64,000 nucleotides of DNA. Source: Agromyces cavernae. Its GTDB lineage: Bacteria > Actinomycetota > Actinomycetes > Actinomycetales > Microbacteriaceae. The stretch spans positions 558,001-622,000 of the forward strand of contig NZ_JAJNMP010000002.1 in NCBI RefSeq assembly GCF_021044935.1. Reading direction: 5' to 3'. This document shows positions 1 to 9,152 of the stretch, in pieces. Every line of letters begins with the position of its first letter. Position 1 is the stretch's first letter. A program made the position numbers and the translations under genes. The notes under the pieces are model-generated. The model worked only from the letters and a program-made list of their open reading frames with translations. It ran no database searches and was not told where the DNA came from.

Positions 1-67
1 TCCGTTTCGGTTGTCGCGTTGAAATCGAATCTATCCGTTGCAACGCACGCGAACGGGGCTGTTCGCC

Positions 68-550
68 CTAGGCGGATGCCGTCAGCGCTTCGGCATATGC
101 GGCGAGTGATCTGCGATACCTCGGCAGGTGCGCGGCGAGCGCCGCGAGGGCATCGGATGCCGCACGCCGGGCATCGCCCGCATCGACGAGCGCGAGGGCG
201 CGGAAGGCGACGACGGCGTCGTGCAGCTCGCCCGCCTCGGGTGCGATCGCGTCGAGCAGCGCGATGGATTCGAGCGGCCGGCCGAGGTTGCGGATCGTGG
301 ACGCGAGCTGGATGTGCGCTTGCACGCGCTCGGAGCCGGTGAGCCCGCTCGCGATCGCCGCCGTGTACAGCGGTTCCGCCTCGGCCTCGAGTCCTGCCGA
401 GTCGCGGGCGCCGGCCCGCTCGAAGAGCGCGTTCGGATCATGCTCGGGCCGCTCGGCAGCGAGCTCGTCGATGCGTCGGACCACCTCGGCGTCGCCGAGC
501 TCATGGGCGCTCGCCCAGACCGCGTCGACCCGAGCCTGCCAGTCGGACAT
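68..550 (-). CDS. Tetratricopeptide-repeat protein
   Basis: The 160-residue product is entirely helical in character, with Ala-rich paired helices typical of TPR folds (for example the stretch around residues 38-60 and the repeat-like segments around 70-100 and 105-140). There is no signal peptide or membrane segment, so it should be cytosolic and act in protein-protein contacts. The start ATG at 550 has a good Shine-Dalgarno sequence (GGGAGG, spacing about 6). It lies downstream of tig on the same strand, separated by a strong hairpin, so it may have its own promoter. The family is seen as a short tetratricopeptide protein in Microbacteriaceae; the partner is unknown. Confidence 0.8.
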   Translation of the reverse strand: MSDWQARVDAVWASAHELGDAEVVRRIDELAAERPEHDPNALFERAGARDSAGLEAEAEPLYTAAIASGLTGSERVQAHIQLASTIRNLGRPLESIALLDAIAPEAGELHDAVVAFRALALVDAGDARRAASDALAALAAHLPRYRRSLAAYAEALTASA

Positions 551-571
551 CGGGAACCTCCCCAGACCACG

Positions 572-603
572 AACGGGGCCGGGCGATGTGCCCCGGCCCC
601 GTT
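572..603 (-). terminator. Terminator-like hairpin after tig
   Basis: A perfect 12-bp inverted repeat (AACGGGGCCGGG at 572-583 with its complement at 592-603) around an 8-base loop, 20 bases downstream of the tig stop codon. There is no U tract, which is common for actinobacterial intrinsic terminators. It could also partly attenuate transcription into the TPR gene. Confidence 0.65.
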
Positions 604-622
604 CACGCGATTCGCTCGACGA

Positions 623-2083
623 CTACTCGGCGTCGGCCTTCTTGGTGGCGCGCTTCTTCGGCGCGGGCTTCTCGGCGGCCTCTGCCTCGTCGGCAGTGGC
701 GGCCTTCTTCGGCGCACGCTTCTTCGGCGCGGGCTTCTGCTCTTCGACCGGAACTTCGGCCTCGTCGGCAGCGGATGTCTCGTCGGCAGCGGCCTCGTCG
801 GCGTCGCTCACGGCAGTGAACTCGCTGAGGTCGACCGCATTGCCCGCGGCGTCGGTGACCTTCGCCTTGCCGAGCGCGATCGCGAGCGCCTTGTTGCGCG
901 CGACCTCGCCGACCATGGCGGGGATCTGGCCCTGCTGGCTGAGGATCTGCACGAACTCGTTCGGGTCCATGCCGTACTGGGCGGCACCCTGCACGAGGTA
1001 CTGGGTCAGTTCGTCTTGGCTGACCTGCACCTTCTCGGCCTCGGCGATGGCGTCGAGCACGATCTGCGTCTTGAACGCCTTCTCGCTCGCCTCGACGACC
1101 TCGGCACGGTGCGTGTCGTCTTCGAGCCGGCCTTCGCTCTCGAGGTGACGGTGCACCTCGTCATCGATGACGCTCTGCGCGACCGGCACCTCGGCGAGCT
1201 CGAGGAGCTTGTCGACGAGGAGGTCACGAGCCTGGCTGCCCTGGCCGAACGACTTGTTGCGCGCGACCTGCTGCTTGAGGCTGTCGGTCAGCTCGGCGAG
1301 CGTGTCGAACTCGCTCGCGATCTGCGCGAAGTCGTCGTCGGCCTCGGGGAGCTCGCGCTCCTTGACCGCGGTCACCGTGACGGTGATCTCGGCGGTCTCG
1401 CCCTCGTGGTCGCCGCCGAGCAGCTTGGAGGCGAACGTGGTGGTCTCGTCTGCCGAGAGGGTGTCGAGCGCCTCGTCGATGCCTTCGAGCAGCTCGCCGG
1501 AGCCGAGTTCGTAGGAGATGCCGCTCGCGGTGTCGACCTCGGTGCCGTCGATGACGGCGACGAGGTCGAGGGTCACGAAGTCGCCGGTCTTCGCCGGGCG
1601 GTCGACCGTGATGAGCGTGCCGAACCGGCTGCGCAGGCGGTCGAGCTCTTCGGTGACCTCGTCGTCGCCGATCTCGACCGAGTCGACCGTCAGCTCGAGG
1701 CCGTCGTACGCGGGCAGCTCGATGTCGGGGCGCACGTCGACCTCGATGGCGAGCAGCAGGTCGCCCGAGAAGTCCTTCTCGCTGGGCCACTCGACGATGT
1801 CGGCCTCGGGCTTGCCGAGCGGGCGGAGCTCGTGCTCGGCGACCGCGGCGCGGAAGAAGCCGTCGAGGCCCTCGTTGACGGCGTGCTCGAGCACGGCGGC
1901 CTTGCCGACCCGCTGGTCGATGATGGGCGGCGGCACCTTGCCCTTGCGGAAGCCGGGCACGTTGACCTGCTCGGCGATGTGGCTGTAGGCGTGGGTGATG
2001 CTGGGCTTCAGCTCCTCGGGCGTCACCGAGATGGTGAGCTTGGCGCGCGTCGGGCTCAGCTTCTCAACCGAAGTGGTCGGCAT
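623..2083 (-). CDS. tig: Trigger factor (ribosome-associated chaperone, peptidyl-prolyl isomerase)
   Basis: Ribosome-associated chaperone that binds nascent chains at the tunnel exit. The 486-residue product has the ribosome-binding N-terminal domain with the GFRKGKVP signature (around residues 44-51), the FKBP-like PPIase domain (about 150-240) and the helical C-terminal substrate-binding domain. The start ATG at 2083 is chosen because AGGAG lies just upstream; the reading frame stays open further upstream only into the tRNA-Pro gene. Beyond the normal C terminus there is an extension of about 60 residues, first acidic then with two [12 protein letters not shown] basic repeats, as in related Actinobacteria. 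tRNA-Pro sits immediately upstream on the same strand. Confidence 0.96.
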   Translation of the reverse strand: MPTTSVEKLSPTRAKLTISVTPEELKPSITHAYSHIAEQVNVPGFRKGKVPPPIIDQRVGKAAVLEHAVNEGLDGFFRAAVAEHELRPLGKPEADIVEWPSEKDFSGDLLLAIEVDVRPDIELPAYDGLELTVDSVEIGDDEVTEELDRLRSRFGTLITVDRPAKTGDFVTLDLVAVIDGTEVDTASGISYELGSGELLEGIDEALDTLSADETTTFASKLLGGDHEGETAEITVTVTAVKERELPEADDDFAQIASEFDTLAELTDSLKQQVARNKSFGQGSQARDLLVDKLLELAEVPVAQSVIDDEVHRHLESEGRLEDDTHRAEVVEASEKAFKTQIVLDAIAEAEKVQVSQDELTQYLVQGAAQYGMDPNEFVQILSQQGQIPAMVGEVARNKALAIALGKAKVTDAAGNAVDLSEFTAVSDADEAAADETSAADEAEVPVEEQKPAPKKRAPKKAATADEAEAAEKPAPKKRATKKADAE

Positions 2084-2133
2084 GTGGAAGATCTCCTGAT
2101 TGTGTGGAAGTTCGTGTCGAGTCGTGCAACTCG

Positions 2134-2207
2134 TCGGGGCGACAGGATTCGAACCTGCGACCTCCCGCTCCCAAAGCGGGCGCTCTACCAAGCTGAGCTA
2201 CGCCCCG
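2134..2207 (-). tRNA. tRNA-Pro (anticodon UGG)
   Basis: Complete cloverleaf on the minus strand: acceptor CGGGGCG/CGCCCCG, D-arm TAGCTCAGC, anticodon stem CCCGC/GCGGG with loop TTTGGGA (anticodon TGG), T-arm with GGTTCGAATCC, discriminator A. No CCA is encoded. It directly precedes tig, so one primary transcript could carry both. Confidence 0.96.
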
Positions 2208-2380
2208 AGTCGCCGACTCAACTCGTCGATTCACCCGCGCAGGCATGCCGAAACACGCGTCGGACGGGTGGACCCCCGAAAGTCTACTGCACACGGCGAC
2301 GGCGTCGCTGTGCGGTCGCCCGACGGCGCGCCCTGTGGAGGGCGTGCCATCACGGGTCACCTGCGTGGCAGAGTGTGCGC

Positions 2381-5300
2381 ATGACCGACAGTCCCTCGAC
2401 TGCACCGCACGATCTGCGCCGGTGGCCGACCGAACCCGGGCAACTCGTCGACACGTCGCTCTGCCCGGCGTGCTTCACCGTGTTGACCACGGCTCGCTGC
2501 TCGCGATGCGACCTCGATCTCGCGGTTCCCGAGGCATCCGAACTGCTCGCGATCGGCAGGCGCATCCATGACGACGAGTCGAGCCGCCAGCGGGTGATCA
2601 CGCAGATGCGCGCGGCGCAGGCTGCGCGGCCGCAGACGCTCGCGACCGCGCCCGCGATTCCCGCTGCCGCGTCGATCGATGTCGTGGTAGCGCCGACGGC
2701 TCCCGCACCCGAGACCAGCCACGCCCCTCGGGCACGGCACGGGGAAACGAGCACGATCGCGGATGCCTCGCCGCCCGCGTCGCTCGTCGGCGAAGCGTCG
2801 CCCTCGCCCACTCGCGGTGGGCGGTCGGGCGTGCAGGTGCTGCTGCTCACGCTCGGCGTGGTGCTCATCTCGGTCACGGCGATCGTGTTCCTCTTCGTCG
2901 CCTACCTCGTCGCGAGCCTCGAGGTGCGCTCGGTGATCATCGCGGCGGCGAGCGTGCTCGTGCTCGCAGTGGCATGGCTGCTGCGGGCCCGGCGCCTGCC
3001 CGGCACGGCCGAAGGCGTGGCATCGGTCGCGATCGTGCTGCTGTTGCTCGATGTGTGGATCGTTCGCGTCAACGAGTTGTTCGGCACCCACGAACTCGAT
3101 GCCGCGGCCTATGCGGGCGGCGCCCTGCTATCCGTGGCCGCGATCCTGGCCGGCACCCGGGCGGTGAGCGGCATCCGGGTGACCGGGTTCGCGGCGGGCG
3201 CGCTGATTCCGCCGGCTGTCTTCCTCCTCGTCTTCAGCGCCGCTCCGGCGGACGAGTTCGCCACGGGCGCATGGATGGGCGCGCTCGCGACCTCGCTGGT
3301 CGGCACCGCCGCATTCTTCGCGCCGCGCATCCCCGAACGGGCGATTGTCGCGGGCGCCGGGTACGCCGGCGGCGCGATCGCGCTGATCGCGGCCGGCTTC
3401 GCGATGCCCGATCTCCCGTGGCACCACGTCTGGGCCTTCCTCGCCGGAGCAATCGCCTGGGGGGCAGCCCTCGTCGTCGTGCGACTTCGGTCTGCGTCCG
3501 TCGCGGCCGGTTGGGCCGCCGTCGCCGCACCGACGCTCGGCGTGAGCGCCGGGCTGACTGCGACCGTCGCCGTCTTCACCGAGCTCCAGCCCGGTGTCGC
3601 CCTCTGGCTCGCACCGCTGACCTCAGGGGTCGTCGCCTGCACCGCTGCGGCCCTGACGCGGCGACCGGCGCCAGTGGGTGTCGATGCAGTCCGTGCCTTC
3701 TCCGGGGCCGGCGCCGTGGCGATCGCCGCCGCCGCACCGGCGCTCTCCCTCGGCGGCCTCGCGCTGATGCGGCCGATGGTCGCGAGCATTCCCCCGTGGC
3801 AGCACGACGTGCTCCCCGCGCCCGTCGAGTTCGCCGATTCCAGGCTCGCCGTGCTCGCGACACCCTTCATCGTGGCTGCGGGGCTCACCGCTGTGCTCGC
3901 ACTGCTCCGGCGCCTCCCGCGACGTGCCGTGCTCCCCGCCGGTGCGGTGCTGGCGGGGGCACTCATCGGCGGCGCGATGGCCGACGACGCGTGGGTGGCT
4001 GCTCTTGTGATGATCGCGATCGCGCTCGTGGCGCTCGTCATCGCGACGGTTCCACGCATTACACGGGTTCGCGGCCTCGTGCCGGTGCTCGCGGCAGGCG
4101 GCATTGTCGGCGCGGCCCTGGCATTGATGCTGGGGTACGTGAGCGCCGCGGTGTGGCCATGGACGACAGCAGCCGTGCTCGCGCTCGCTGTCGCGGGGCG
4201 CGTCCTCGCCGGGCGCGTCTGGCGAAAGGCGGGCGTGACCGGGATCGGCGCGGCGCACGTCGCCATCGCATCGGCGCTCGCGATGGTCGCGCTCCTCACG
4301 GTCGTACCATGGCTCGCGACATCCGATCTGCGTCTCGCGGCGCCGTGGGACGCGCTGTGGATGTGGGTCGCGACCGGAGGCGCGCTGCTGCTCGCCGGTG
4401 CGTCGTTCGCGCGCCTCGGCAATCCGGCCGACCGCATCGCCCTCGCCCTGCCGGCGCTGCTCGCAACCGTGACCTCGCTCGTCGCCGCACTGCTGGCAGC
4501 GCCCGAGGCCGGATGGCGGTGGGTGCCGGCCGTCGTGCTCACCGTCGCCGGCTTCGGGTGGATGCGCGCATCGAATCCGCTCGTGATCCGGATCCTCTTC
4601 GCGGCGTCGACGCCGCTCGCGCTCGGGTACGGCTTGGGCACGTTCGCGGCGCAGCTGTTCGGCGACGGGATCGTCGGCGTCGGGGTCGCCGCTGCAGCCC
4701 TGCTCTCGGCGGCACTCGCGCACGTCGTCGCACCCGGTGCCCGGCGGGCACCGTCGATCATGTGGGTCGTCGCGGTCGCGATTCTCGGCGCGGTCGCACT
4801 CGGCTACGCAGCCTCAGCGGCTCCCGAGCCGTGGCTCGTGCTCCTCATCCTGTTCCCCGTCCCGATCGTGCTCGCAGCCCTCCGGGGCGACCCGTTCACG
4901 GCGACCGATCCGATGCGTCATCTCGCGTGGGTCAGCCTCGCGCTGGCCGTCGTCGCGGTCTGGGCATGGCTTGCTGGCGATGGCGTCGACGACGTCGAGG
5001 CCTACACGCTGCCGCTCGCGGCCGCGCTCGCCGCGACCGCGGGGCTCATCACCTGGCGCCGCGCGCCTGACGGTTCGACGGCATCCGGGCGCACGGCGCT
5101 CGTCGGCGCGGCTACGGCGGTGGCCGTGCTGCCGAGCGTCGCGTCGAGCGCTGATTCCGAGGTGCGCACGCTGGTACTGTGCGCGGCCGGCGCCGTCGTC
5201 GCCCTCGCCTCGATCTTCCTGCCCGACGCGGCCCGTGGCGTGCCGATTCGACTGCTCGTCACCGCGGCCGGGTGGACCGCCGTGACCGGTGCGGCCCTGA

Positions 5301-6106
5301 TGCGCGGCGGCGCGGTCGCTGCCGGCATCGACGACAGCGTTGTGCCGGTCGAGTTCTGGCCGCTGATCGCGCTCGCGACGGGCGTCGTCGTCGCCATCGC
5401 GTGGGCCCGCGACCACACCCGGCCCGCGGTGTTCGGCGAAACGCTGTTCGCGGCATCCGTCGCCATCGCCACGGTGCCGACGCTCATCGCCATCGTGTTC
5501 GGCGAACAGAGTGACCTGCGTGCCGCCGTGCTGTTCCCGGCGATCGCCGCGGCACACATCGCGGGCGGGGCAACTGCCGCCCGCCCGATCGCCGGCCCGA
5601 TCTTCGCGTGGACGACGCGCGGGGCGCTCGTGATCGGCGGTGCCATCGCACTCTCGAACGGCAACGTCGACCCGTTCGACATCGTCACGGCTTCAGCCGG
5701 CGTGGCGTTCATCGGGTGGGGTGCGCTCAGCATGCGCCGCTCCCCCGAACTCGGAAGCTGGACCGCGCTCGGCATCGGACTCGCCGTGCTCCTCGTGCCG
5801 CCGCTCATCGCCGACTTCACCGACCCCGAACTGTGGCGCATCGTCGCCCTCGGACTCGTCTCGGCGGCAACCGTGCTCATCGGCGCCGTCCGGCGCCTGC
5901 AGGCGCCGCTTGTGTTCGGCGGCGCCGTGCTGCTCGTGCACGCGATCGCACAGCTCTGGCCCGTGATCACCTGGCTCTACGAGGCCGTGTGGTGGTGGCT
6001 CTGGCTCGGCATCGCGGGAGTGATCCTGGTGGTGCTCGCCGCGACCTACGAGCGCCAGCTCCGCTTCGCGAGAGGAACGATCGGCGCGATCACGACATTG
6101 CGCTGA
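2381..6106 (+). CDS. Large polytopic membrane protein with N-terminal zinc ribbon
   Basis: The 1241-residue product has an N-terminal zinc ribbon (Cys28, Cys31, Cys40, Cys43), a Pro/Ala-rich linker to about residue 145, then a very long run of alternating hydrophobic segments to the C terminus; I estimate well over 20 membrane spans. It ends with a short basic tail. The architecture resembles the actinobacterial membrane proteins named after the SCO7613 C-terminal domain; no enzymatic motif is visible and the function is unknown. The start ATG at 2381 begins the recognisable protein; the frame is open far upstream but that part is antisense to tig. A degenerate -10 (CAGAGT, 2369-2374) ends 6 bases before the ATG, so the mRNA may be leaderless. 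Confidence 0.85.
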   Translation: MTDSPSTAPHDLRRWPTEPGQLVDTSLCPACFTVLTTARCSRCDLDLAVPEASELLAIGRRIHDDESSRQRVITQMRAAQAARPQTLATAPAIPAAASIDVVVAPTAPAPETSHAPRARHGETSTIADASPPASLVGEASPSPTRGGRSGVQVLLLTLGVVLISVTAIVFLFVAYLVASLEVRSVIIAAASVLVLAVAWLLRARRLPGTAEGVASVAIVLLLLDVWIVRVNELFGTHELDAAAYAGGALLSVAAILAGTRAVSGIRVTGFAAGALIPPAVFLLVFSAAPADEFATGAWMGALATSLVGTAAFFAPRIPERAIVAGAGYAGGAIALIAAGFAMPDLPWHHVWAFLAGAIAWGAALVVVRLRSASVAAGWAAVAAPTLGVSAGLTATVAVFTELQPGVALWLAPLTSGVVACTAAALTRRPAPVGVDAVRAFSGAGAVAIAAAAPALSLGGLALMRPMVASIPPWQHDVLPAPVEFADSRLAVLATPFIVAAGLTAVLALLRRLPRRAVLPAGAVLAGALIGGAMADDAWVAALVMIAIALVALVIATVPRITRVRGLVPVLAAGGIVGAALALMLGYVSAAVWPWTTAAVLALAVAGRVLAGRVWRKAGVTGIGAAHVAIASALAMVALLTVVPWLATSDLRLAAPWDALWMWVATGGALLLAGASFARLGNPADRIALALPALLATVTSLVAALLAAPEAGWRWVPAVVLTVAGFGWMRASNPLVIRILFAASTPLALGYGLGTFAAQLFGDGIVGVGVAAAALLSAALAHVVAPGARRAPSIMWVVAVAILGAVALGYAASAAPEPWLVLLILFPVPIVLAALRGDPFTATDPMRHLAWVSLALAVVAVWAWLAGDGVDDVEAYTLPLAAALAATAGLITWRRAPDGSTASGRTALVGAATAVAVLPSVASSADSEVRTLVLCAAGAVVALASIFLPDAARGVPIRLLVTAAGWTAVTGAALMRGGAVAAGIDDSVVPVEFWPLIALATGVVVAIAWARDHTRPAVFGETLFAASVAIATVPTLIAIVFGEQSDLRAAVLFPAIAAAHIAGGATAARPIAGPIFAWTTRGALVIGGAIALSNGNVDPFDIVTASAGVAFIGWGALSMRRSPELGSWTALGIGLAVLLVPPLIADFTDPELWRIVALGLVSAATVLIGAVRRLQAPLVFGGAVLLVHAIAQLWPVITWLYEAVWWWLWLGIAGVILVVLAATYERQLRFARGTIGAITTLR

Positions 6107-6109
6107 CGT

Positions 6110-6139
6110 CACGCCGTGCACGAACCTGTCCACGGCGTG
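6110..6139 (+). terminator. Weak terminator-like hairpin
   Basis: A 9-bp inverted repeat (CACGCCGTG at 6110-6118, CACGGCGTG at 6131-6139) with a 12-base loop follows the large membrane protein and precedes tRNA-Gly. No U tract is present. A TACGAT hexamer just downstream (6143-6148) could be the -10 of the tRNA gene. Confidence 0.4.
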
Positions 6140-6173
6140 TACTACGATGATGCAGTGCCCGCGAGCGGGTCAC

Positions 6174-6244
6174 GGGGATGTAGCTCAATGGTAGAGCCTC
6201 AGTCTTCCAAACTGATTACGCGGGTTCGATTCCCGTCATCCCCT
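6174..6244 (+). tRNA. tRNA-Gly (anticodon UCC)
   Basis: Cloverleaf with acceptor GGGGATG/CATCCCC, short D-arm TAGCTCAATGGTAGA, anticodon stem CAGT/ACTG with loop CTTCCAA (anticodon TCC), T-arm GCGGG/CCCGT with TTCGATT loop, discriminator T. CCA is not encoded. Confidence 0.95.
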
Positions 6245-6297
6245 CCGATTCTCCTCCATCGTCGTCCTGTGGCCCCGGGCGTTCTCGCATGATGAAC

Positions 6298-6384
6298 GGA
6301 TGTCGCGACATCCGCTCGACCGAAGGTCGAACCCAATCAGCCGAGCCTTCCCTTCCTTGAAATACGGGGGCATCCGCGTAGCGT
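6298..6384 (+). promoter_or_regulatory. Putative dps promoter and palindromic operators
   Basis: Upstream of dps there is a perfect 16-bp palindrome (GGATGTCGCGACATCC, 6298-6313) followed by a smaller inverted repeat (TCGACC, GAA, GGTCGA, about 6315-6329). Then comes a possible promoter with -35 TTGAAA (6357-6362), a 16-base spacer and -10 TAGCGT (6379-6384). The palindromes lie upstream of the -35, where an activator or repressor could bind. The regulator cannot be named from sequence alone. Confidence 0.4.
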
Positions 6385-6418
6385 TGAAGACGACAACGAG
6401 ACAGGGAAGGTTGACACG

Positions 6419-6907
6419 ATGACCGACATCCAGACCGCACCGAAGACCGGATCGAACGCCGACGTCGCCGCAGGCGTCGCCCAGTACCTCACCCCCGTCG
6501 TGCACGAACTGATCGCCCTCGCCGTCAACGGCAAGCAGGCGCACTGGCATGTGCGCGGCGCGAACTTCATCGCCGTGCACGAACTGCTCGACGACGTCGT
6601 GGCTCACGCGCAGGACTGGTCCGACATCGCCGCTGAGCGCGTCGTGGCCCTGGGCCTGCCGATCGACGGGCGCCTCGCGACCGTCGCCGCGAAGACCGGC
6701 GCCGAGAACCCCAAGCTCGGGTTCCTTCCGTACGACGAGGCGATCGCCGGCGTCGTCAGCCAGATCGATCTTGCGACCGAGAAGGTCAACGCCGCGATCG
6801 ACGGCCTCGCCGAGCTCGACCCCACGAGCCAGGACGTCGTGATCGAGATCCGGCGCGGCCTCGACAAGGACCGCTGGTTCCTCTTCTCGCACATCGCCGT
6901 CAAGTAG
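6419..6907 (+). CDS. dps: Dps-family ferritin-like DNA-protection protein
   Basis: Dps proteins form dodecameric shells that oxidise and store iron and protect DNA under stress. The 162-residue protein has the typical ferroxidase-site pattern at the dimer interface: KQAHWHVRG near residue 40, then the H, D and E residues of the HELLDD and DWSDIAAERV segments. The length is normal for the family. The N-terminal tail is short and not especially Lys-rich, so direct DNA binding is uncertain. An AGGGAAGG sequence upstream serves as the ribosome-binding site. It is a single-gene unit ending at a strong bidirectional hairpin. Confidence 0.94.
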   Translation: MTDIQTAPKTGSNADVAAGVAQYLTPVVHELIALAVNGKQAHWHVRGANFIAVHELLDDVVAHAQDWSDIAAERVVALGLPIDGRLATVAAKTGAENPKLGFLPYDEAIAGVVSQIDLATEKVNAAIDGLAELDPTSQDVVIEIRRGLDKDRWFLFSHIAVK

Positions 6908-6921
6908 TGATCGCGGGCTGA

Positions 6922-6970
6922 CGGGCCCGGGTGCAGATCGCCGCTCCGACGGCGGCTGCACCCGGGCCCG
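6922..6970. terminator. Bidirectional terminator between dps and the response regulator gene
   Basis: Perfect 15-bp inverted repeat (CGGGCCCGGGTGCAG at 6922-6936, complement at 6956-6970) with a smaller GCCG/CGGC stem inside the loop. It lies between two convergent genes, so it can serve both strands. Confidence 0.8.
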
Positions 6971-6981
6971 AGTCGTCTCTG

Positions 6982-7644
6982 CTAGCGCTGCAGCCAGGTG
7001 AGCACCGCGAGCACGCGACGGTGGTCGGTGCCCGAGTCTTCGAGGCCGAGCTTCTGGAAGATGGAGGTGACGTTCTTCTCGACCGCACCGACGCCGATGA
7101 AGAGCTGCTTCGCGATGCCCGCGTTCGTGCGACCCTCGGCCATGAGCTCCATGACCTCGCGCTCACGCGGCGTCAGCGACGCGAGCGGGTCGCTGCGCCG
7201 AGAGAGCAGTTCGCGCACGACCTGCGGGTCGAGCACGGTGCCGCCTTCGCTCACCCGCTCGACCGCGTCCTCGAGTTCGTCGAGCGACGCCACCCGGTCT
7301 TTCAGCAGGTACCCCATGCCGCCCTCGCCCGACGAGAGCAGCTCGTGGGCGTAGGTTCCCTCGACGTACTGGCTGAGCAGCAGCACGCCGACCGAGGGCA
7401 TGCGCCGGCGAAGCTCGATCGCCGCCCGCACCCCCTCGTCGCGGAACGTCGGCGGCATGCGCACGTCGAGCACGGCGAGGTCGGGCCGGGTCTCATCGAG
7501 CGCCGCCAGCAGGGAGTCGGCCTCCCCGTATGCGGCGACGGTCTCGAACCCGGCCTCGTCGAAGAGCCGGACGAGCCCCTCGCGCAGCAGCATCGAATCC
7601 TCGGCGAGCACGATGCGAAGCGGGCCGCGGGAGGGTTCGGTCAT
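6982..7644 (-). CDS. LuxR/NarL-type response regulator
   Basis: DNA-binding response regulator of 220 residues. The receiver domain has the acidic pocket E15/D16, the phosphoacceptor D60 (in VLDVRMPP) and the conserved Lys in LLKDR. The C-terminal LuxR-type helix-turn-helix starts at LTPREREVMELM (about residue 156). It is the last gene of the multicopper oxidase, sensor kinase, regulator set and is most likely the partner of the kinase at 7740-9152. The 95-base gap to the kinase holds a palindromic repeat, so transcription may be partly uncoupled. Confidence 0.93.
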   Translation of the reverse strand: MTEPSRGPLRIVLAEDSMLLREGLVRLFDEAGFETVAAYGEADSLLAALDETRPDLAVLDVRMPPTFRDEGVRAAIELRRRMPSVGVLLLSQYVEGTYAHELLSSGEGGMGYLLKDRVASLDELEDAVERVSEGGTVLDPQVVRELLSRRSDPLASLTPREREVMELMAEGRTNAGIAKQLFIGVGAVEKNVTSIFQKLGLEDSGTDHRRVLAVLTWLQR

Positions 7645-7679
7645 GCCCCCACACTAGCGGCGGCGGTTATGCCCGCCGG

Positions 7680-7747
7680 TCGAGTAGCGAGCGTATCGAG
7701 ACCCGCACCGGGATCTCGATACGCGTCGACTACGTCGGGCTACTCGA
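7680..7747 (-). repeat. Palindromic REP-like repeat, copy 1, at the kinase stop codon
   Basis: Outer arms TCGAGTAG (7680-7687) and CTACTCGA (7740-7747) enclose an inner inverted repeat GCGTATCGAGA (7691-7701) / TCTCGATACGC (7714-7724). The element overlaps the end of the kinase gene: its CTACTCGA arm supplies the last Glu codon and the TAG stop on the minus strand. Related copies occur at 10760-10795 and 18145-18204. Confidence 0.75.
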
Positions 7748-9152
7748 TCGACGGCGGCGGCGAAACGGATGCCACGACTGGGGTGTAGGGGATGTGCGCG
7801 CCGATCGTGGTGGGACCGCCGACGGGGCTGTCGACCACGAACATTCCGCGAAGGCCCTGCACCCGATCGGCGAGCCCGGCGAGCCCATGCCCCGGCAAGG
7901 GGGAGGCGCCCCCACGACCGTTGTCGGTCACCCAGACGTCGAGCCAGTGCCCGGCGGCGCCGGTGTCGCGGGTCGAGGCCACGAGCCGGATGCCTCGCGC
8001 CTCGGCGTGCTTCGCGGCGTTCGTGAGCAGTTCTGCGGCGACGAAGTAGGCGTTGCGTTCGATCGAGGCCGGCACCGAGGCATCCGACGGCAGGTCGACC
8101 TCGACGGTGACCGGCACGGGGCTTCGCGTGGCGAGCGACTGCAGGCCGACCGCGAGGCCGCGGTCCTGCAGGATCGGCGGGGCGAACCCGCGTGAGAGCG
8201 CGCGCAGTTCGTCGAGGGTCTCGCGGGCCTGGTCGCGGGCCTCGCCGAGCAGTTCCCGAGCATGCTCGGGGTCGCGTTCGAGCTTGCGCTCGATCGTCGC
8301 GAGGTCCATCTGCAGGCGCACGAGGCGCTGCTGGGGACCGTCGTGGATGTCGCGTTCGAGGCGACGCAGCGACGCGTCCTCGGCCTGCACGGCGGCGCCG
8401 CGCGATGCCGAGAGTTGCGCGACCTCGCGCTCGAGCGCCTCGGAACGCCAGGCACTGAGCGTGCCGCGGGCGATCACGTCGTGCAACAGGGTGAGCCCGC
8501 GGAACACGAACGGCAGCGTCGCGAGGAAGATGAGCCCGACGATGAACTCGAAGATCGCTTCGCCGAGCAGCGGGTCGATCTTCCACGTGTTGCCCGGGAA
8601 CAGGAAGTCGATCACGACGTCGTGCAGCCAGAAGTCGGTGTCGTTGCGCCCGTCGGGAATCGTGCGGTACCAGATCCAGGCGGTCGTGCCGCCGAGCGCC
8701 ACCGAGGTCCACGCGACCGTGATGCTCCACGAGATCACGCTGACGATCGGGTTGATGATCATGCCGTGCAATAGGTAGAGCCAGTAATGACCGTCGATGA
8801 ACGGGGCCCACATCGTGCGCCAGAAACCCTGATTGCGATCGGAGTGATCCCAGGCGGGTCGGGTGATGCGGGGCCGGCCCGCCCACTCCAGCCGGACGAG
8901 CTCGAGCGTGCCGAAGCCTCGGGCGACGAACATCGCCGCCACCACGATGAAGATGCCGAACACGATGAAGATCAGGCCGAGGCCCGTGAAGAAGATGGTC
9001 GCGAGCAGGCTCAGCCCGATGATCGCGATCGGCATGGTGAGGATGAGGAAGGCGAACTCGCGCGGCACGGTCGCCCACAGCGACCAGTAGACGCGGCGCT
9101 TCGGCGGGGCGCCGTCGGTCGGTGGCTGCGCGAGTGTCGTGTCAATGCTCAT
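7740..9152 (-). CDS. Sensor histidine kinase with membrane sensor domain (NarL-type partner)
   Basis: The 470-residue protein has several membrane segments in the first 240 residues (around 27-80, 150-180 and 215-235), resembling the actinobacterial putative sensor domain found in front of HisKA_3 kinases. The dimerisation/phosphoacceptor motif is ERDIHDGPQQRL, and an HATPase domain follows with a recognisable N box (ELLTNAAKHA) and G box (GHGLAGLADRVQGL). The ATG at 9152 overlaps the end of the multicopper oxidase gene by 11 bases, indicating translational coupling. The gene ends inside a palindromic repeat. The signal is unknown; the linked cuproprotein suggests metal or envelope stress. 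Confidence 0.92.
   Translation of the reverse strand: MSIDTTLAQPPTDGAPPKRRVYWSLWATVPREFAFLILTMPIAIIGLSLLATIFFTGLGLIFIVFGIFIVVAAMFVARGFGTLELVRLEWAGRPRITRPAWDHSDRNQGFWRTMWAPFIDGHYWLYLLHGMIINPIVSVISWSITVAWTSVALGGTTAWIWYRTIPDGRNDTDFWLHDVVIDFLFPGNTWKIDPLLGEAIFEFIVGLIFLATLPFVFRGLTLLHDVIARGTLSAWRSEALEREVAQLSASRGAAVQAEDASLRRLERDIHDGPQQRLVRLQMDLATIERKLERDPEHARELLGEARDQARETLDELRALSRGFAPPILQDRGLAVGLQSLATRSPVPVTVEVDLPSDASVPASIERNAYFVAAELLTNAAKHAEARGIRLVASTRDTGAAGHWLDVWVTDNGRGGASPLPGHGLAGLADRVQGLRGMFVVDSPVGGPTTIGAHIPYTPVVASVSPPPSIE

Noticed and set aside
128..2380. Open frame extending the large membrane protein to nearly 2000 residues
   Set aside because: The upstream part runs antisense to tig and across tRNA-Pro, and its translation is low-complexity; the protein clearly begins at 2381.
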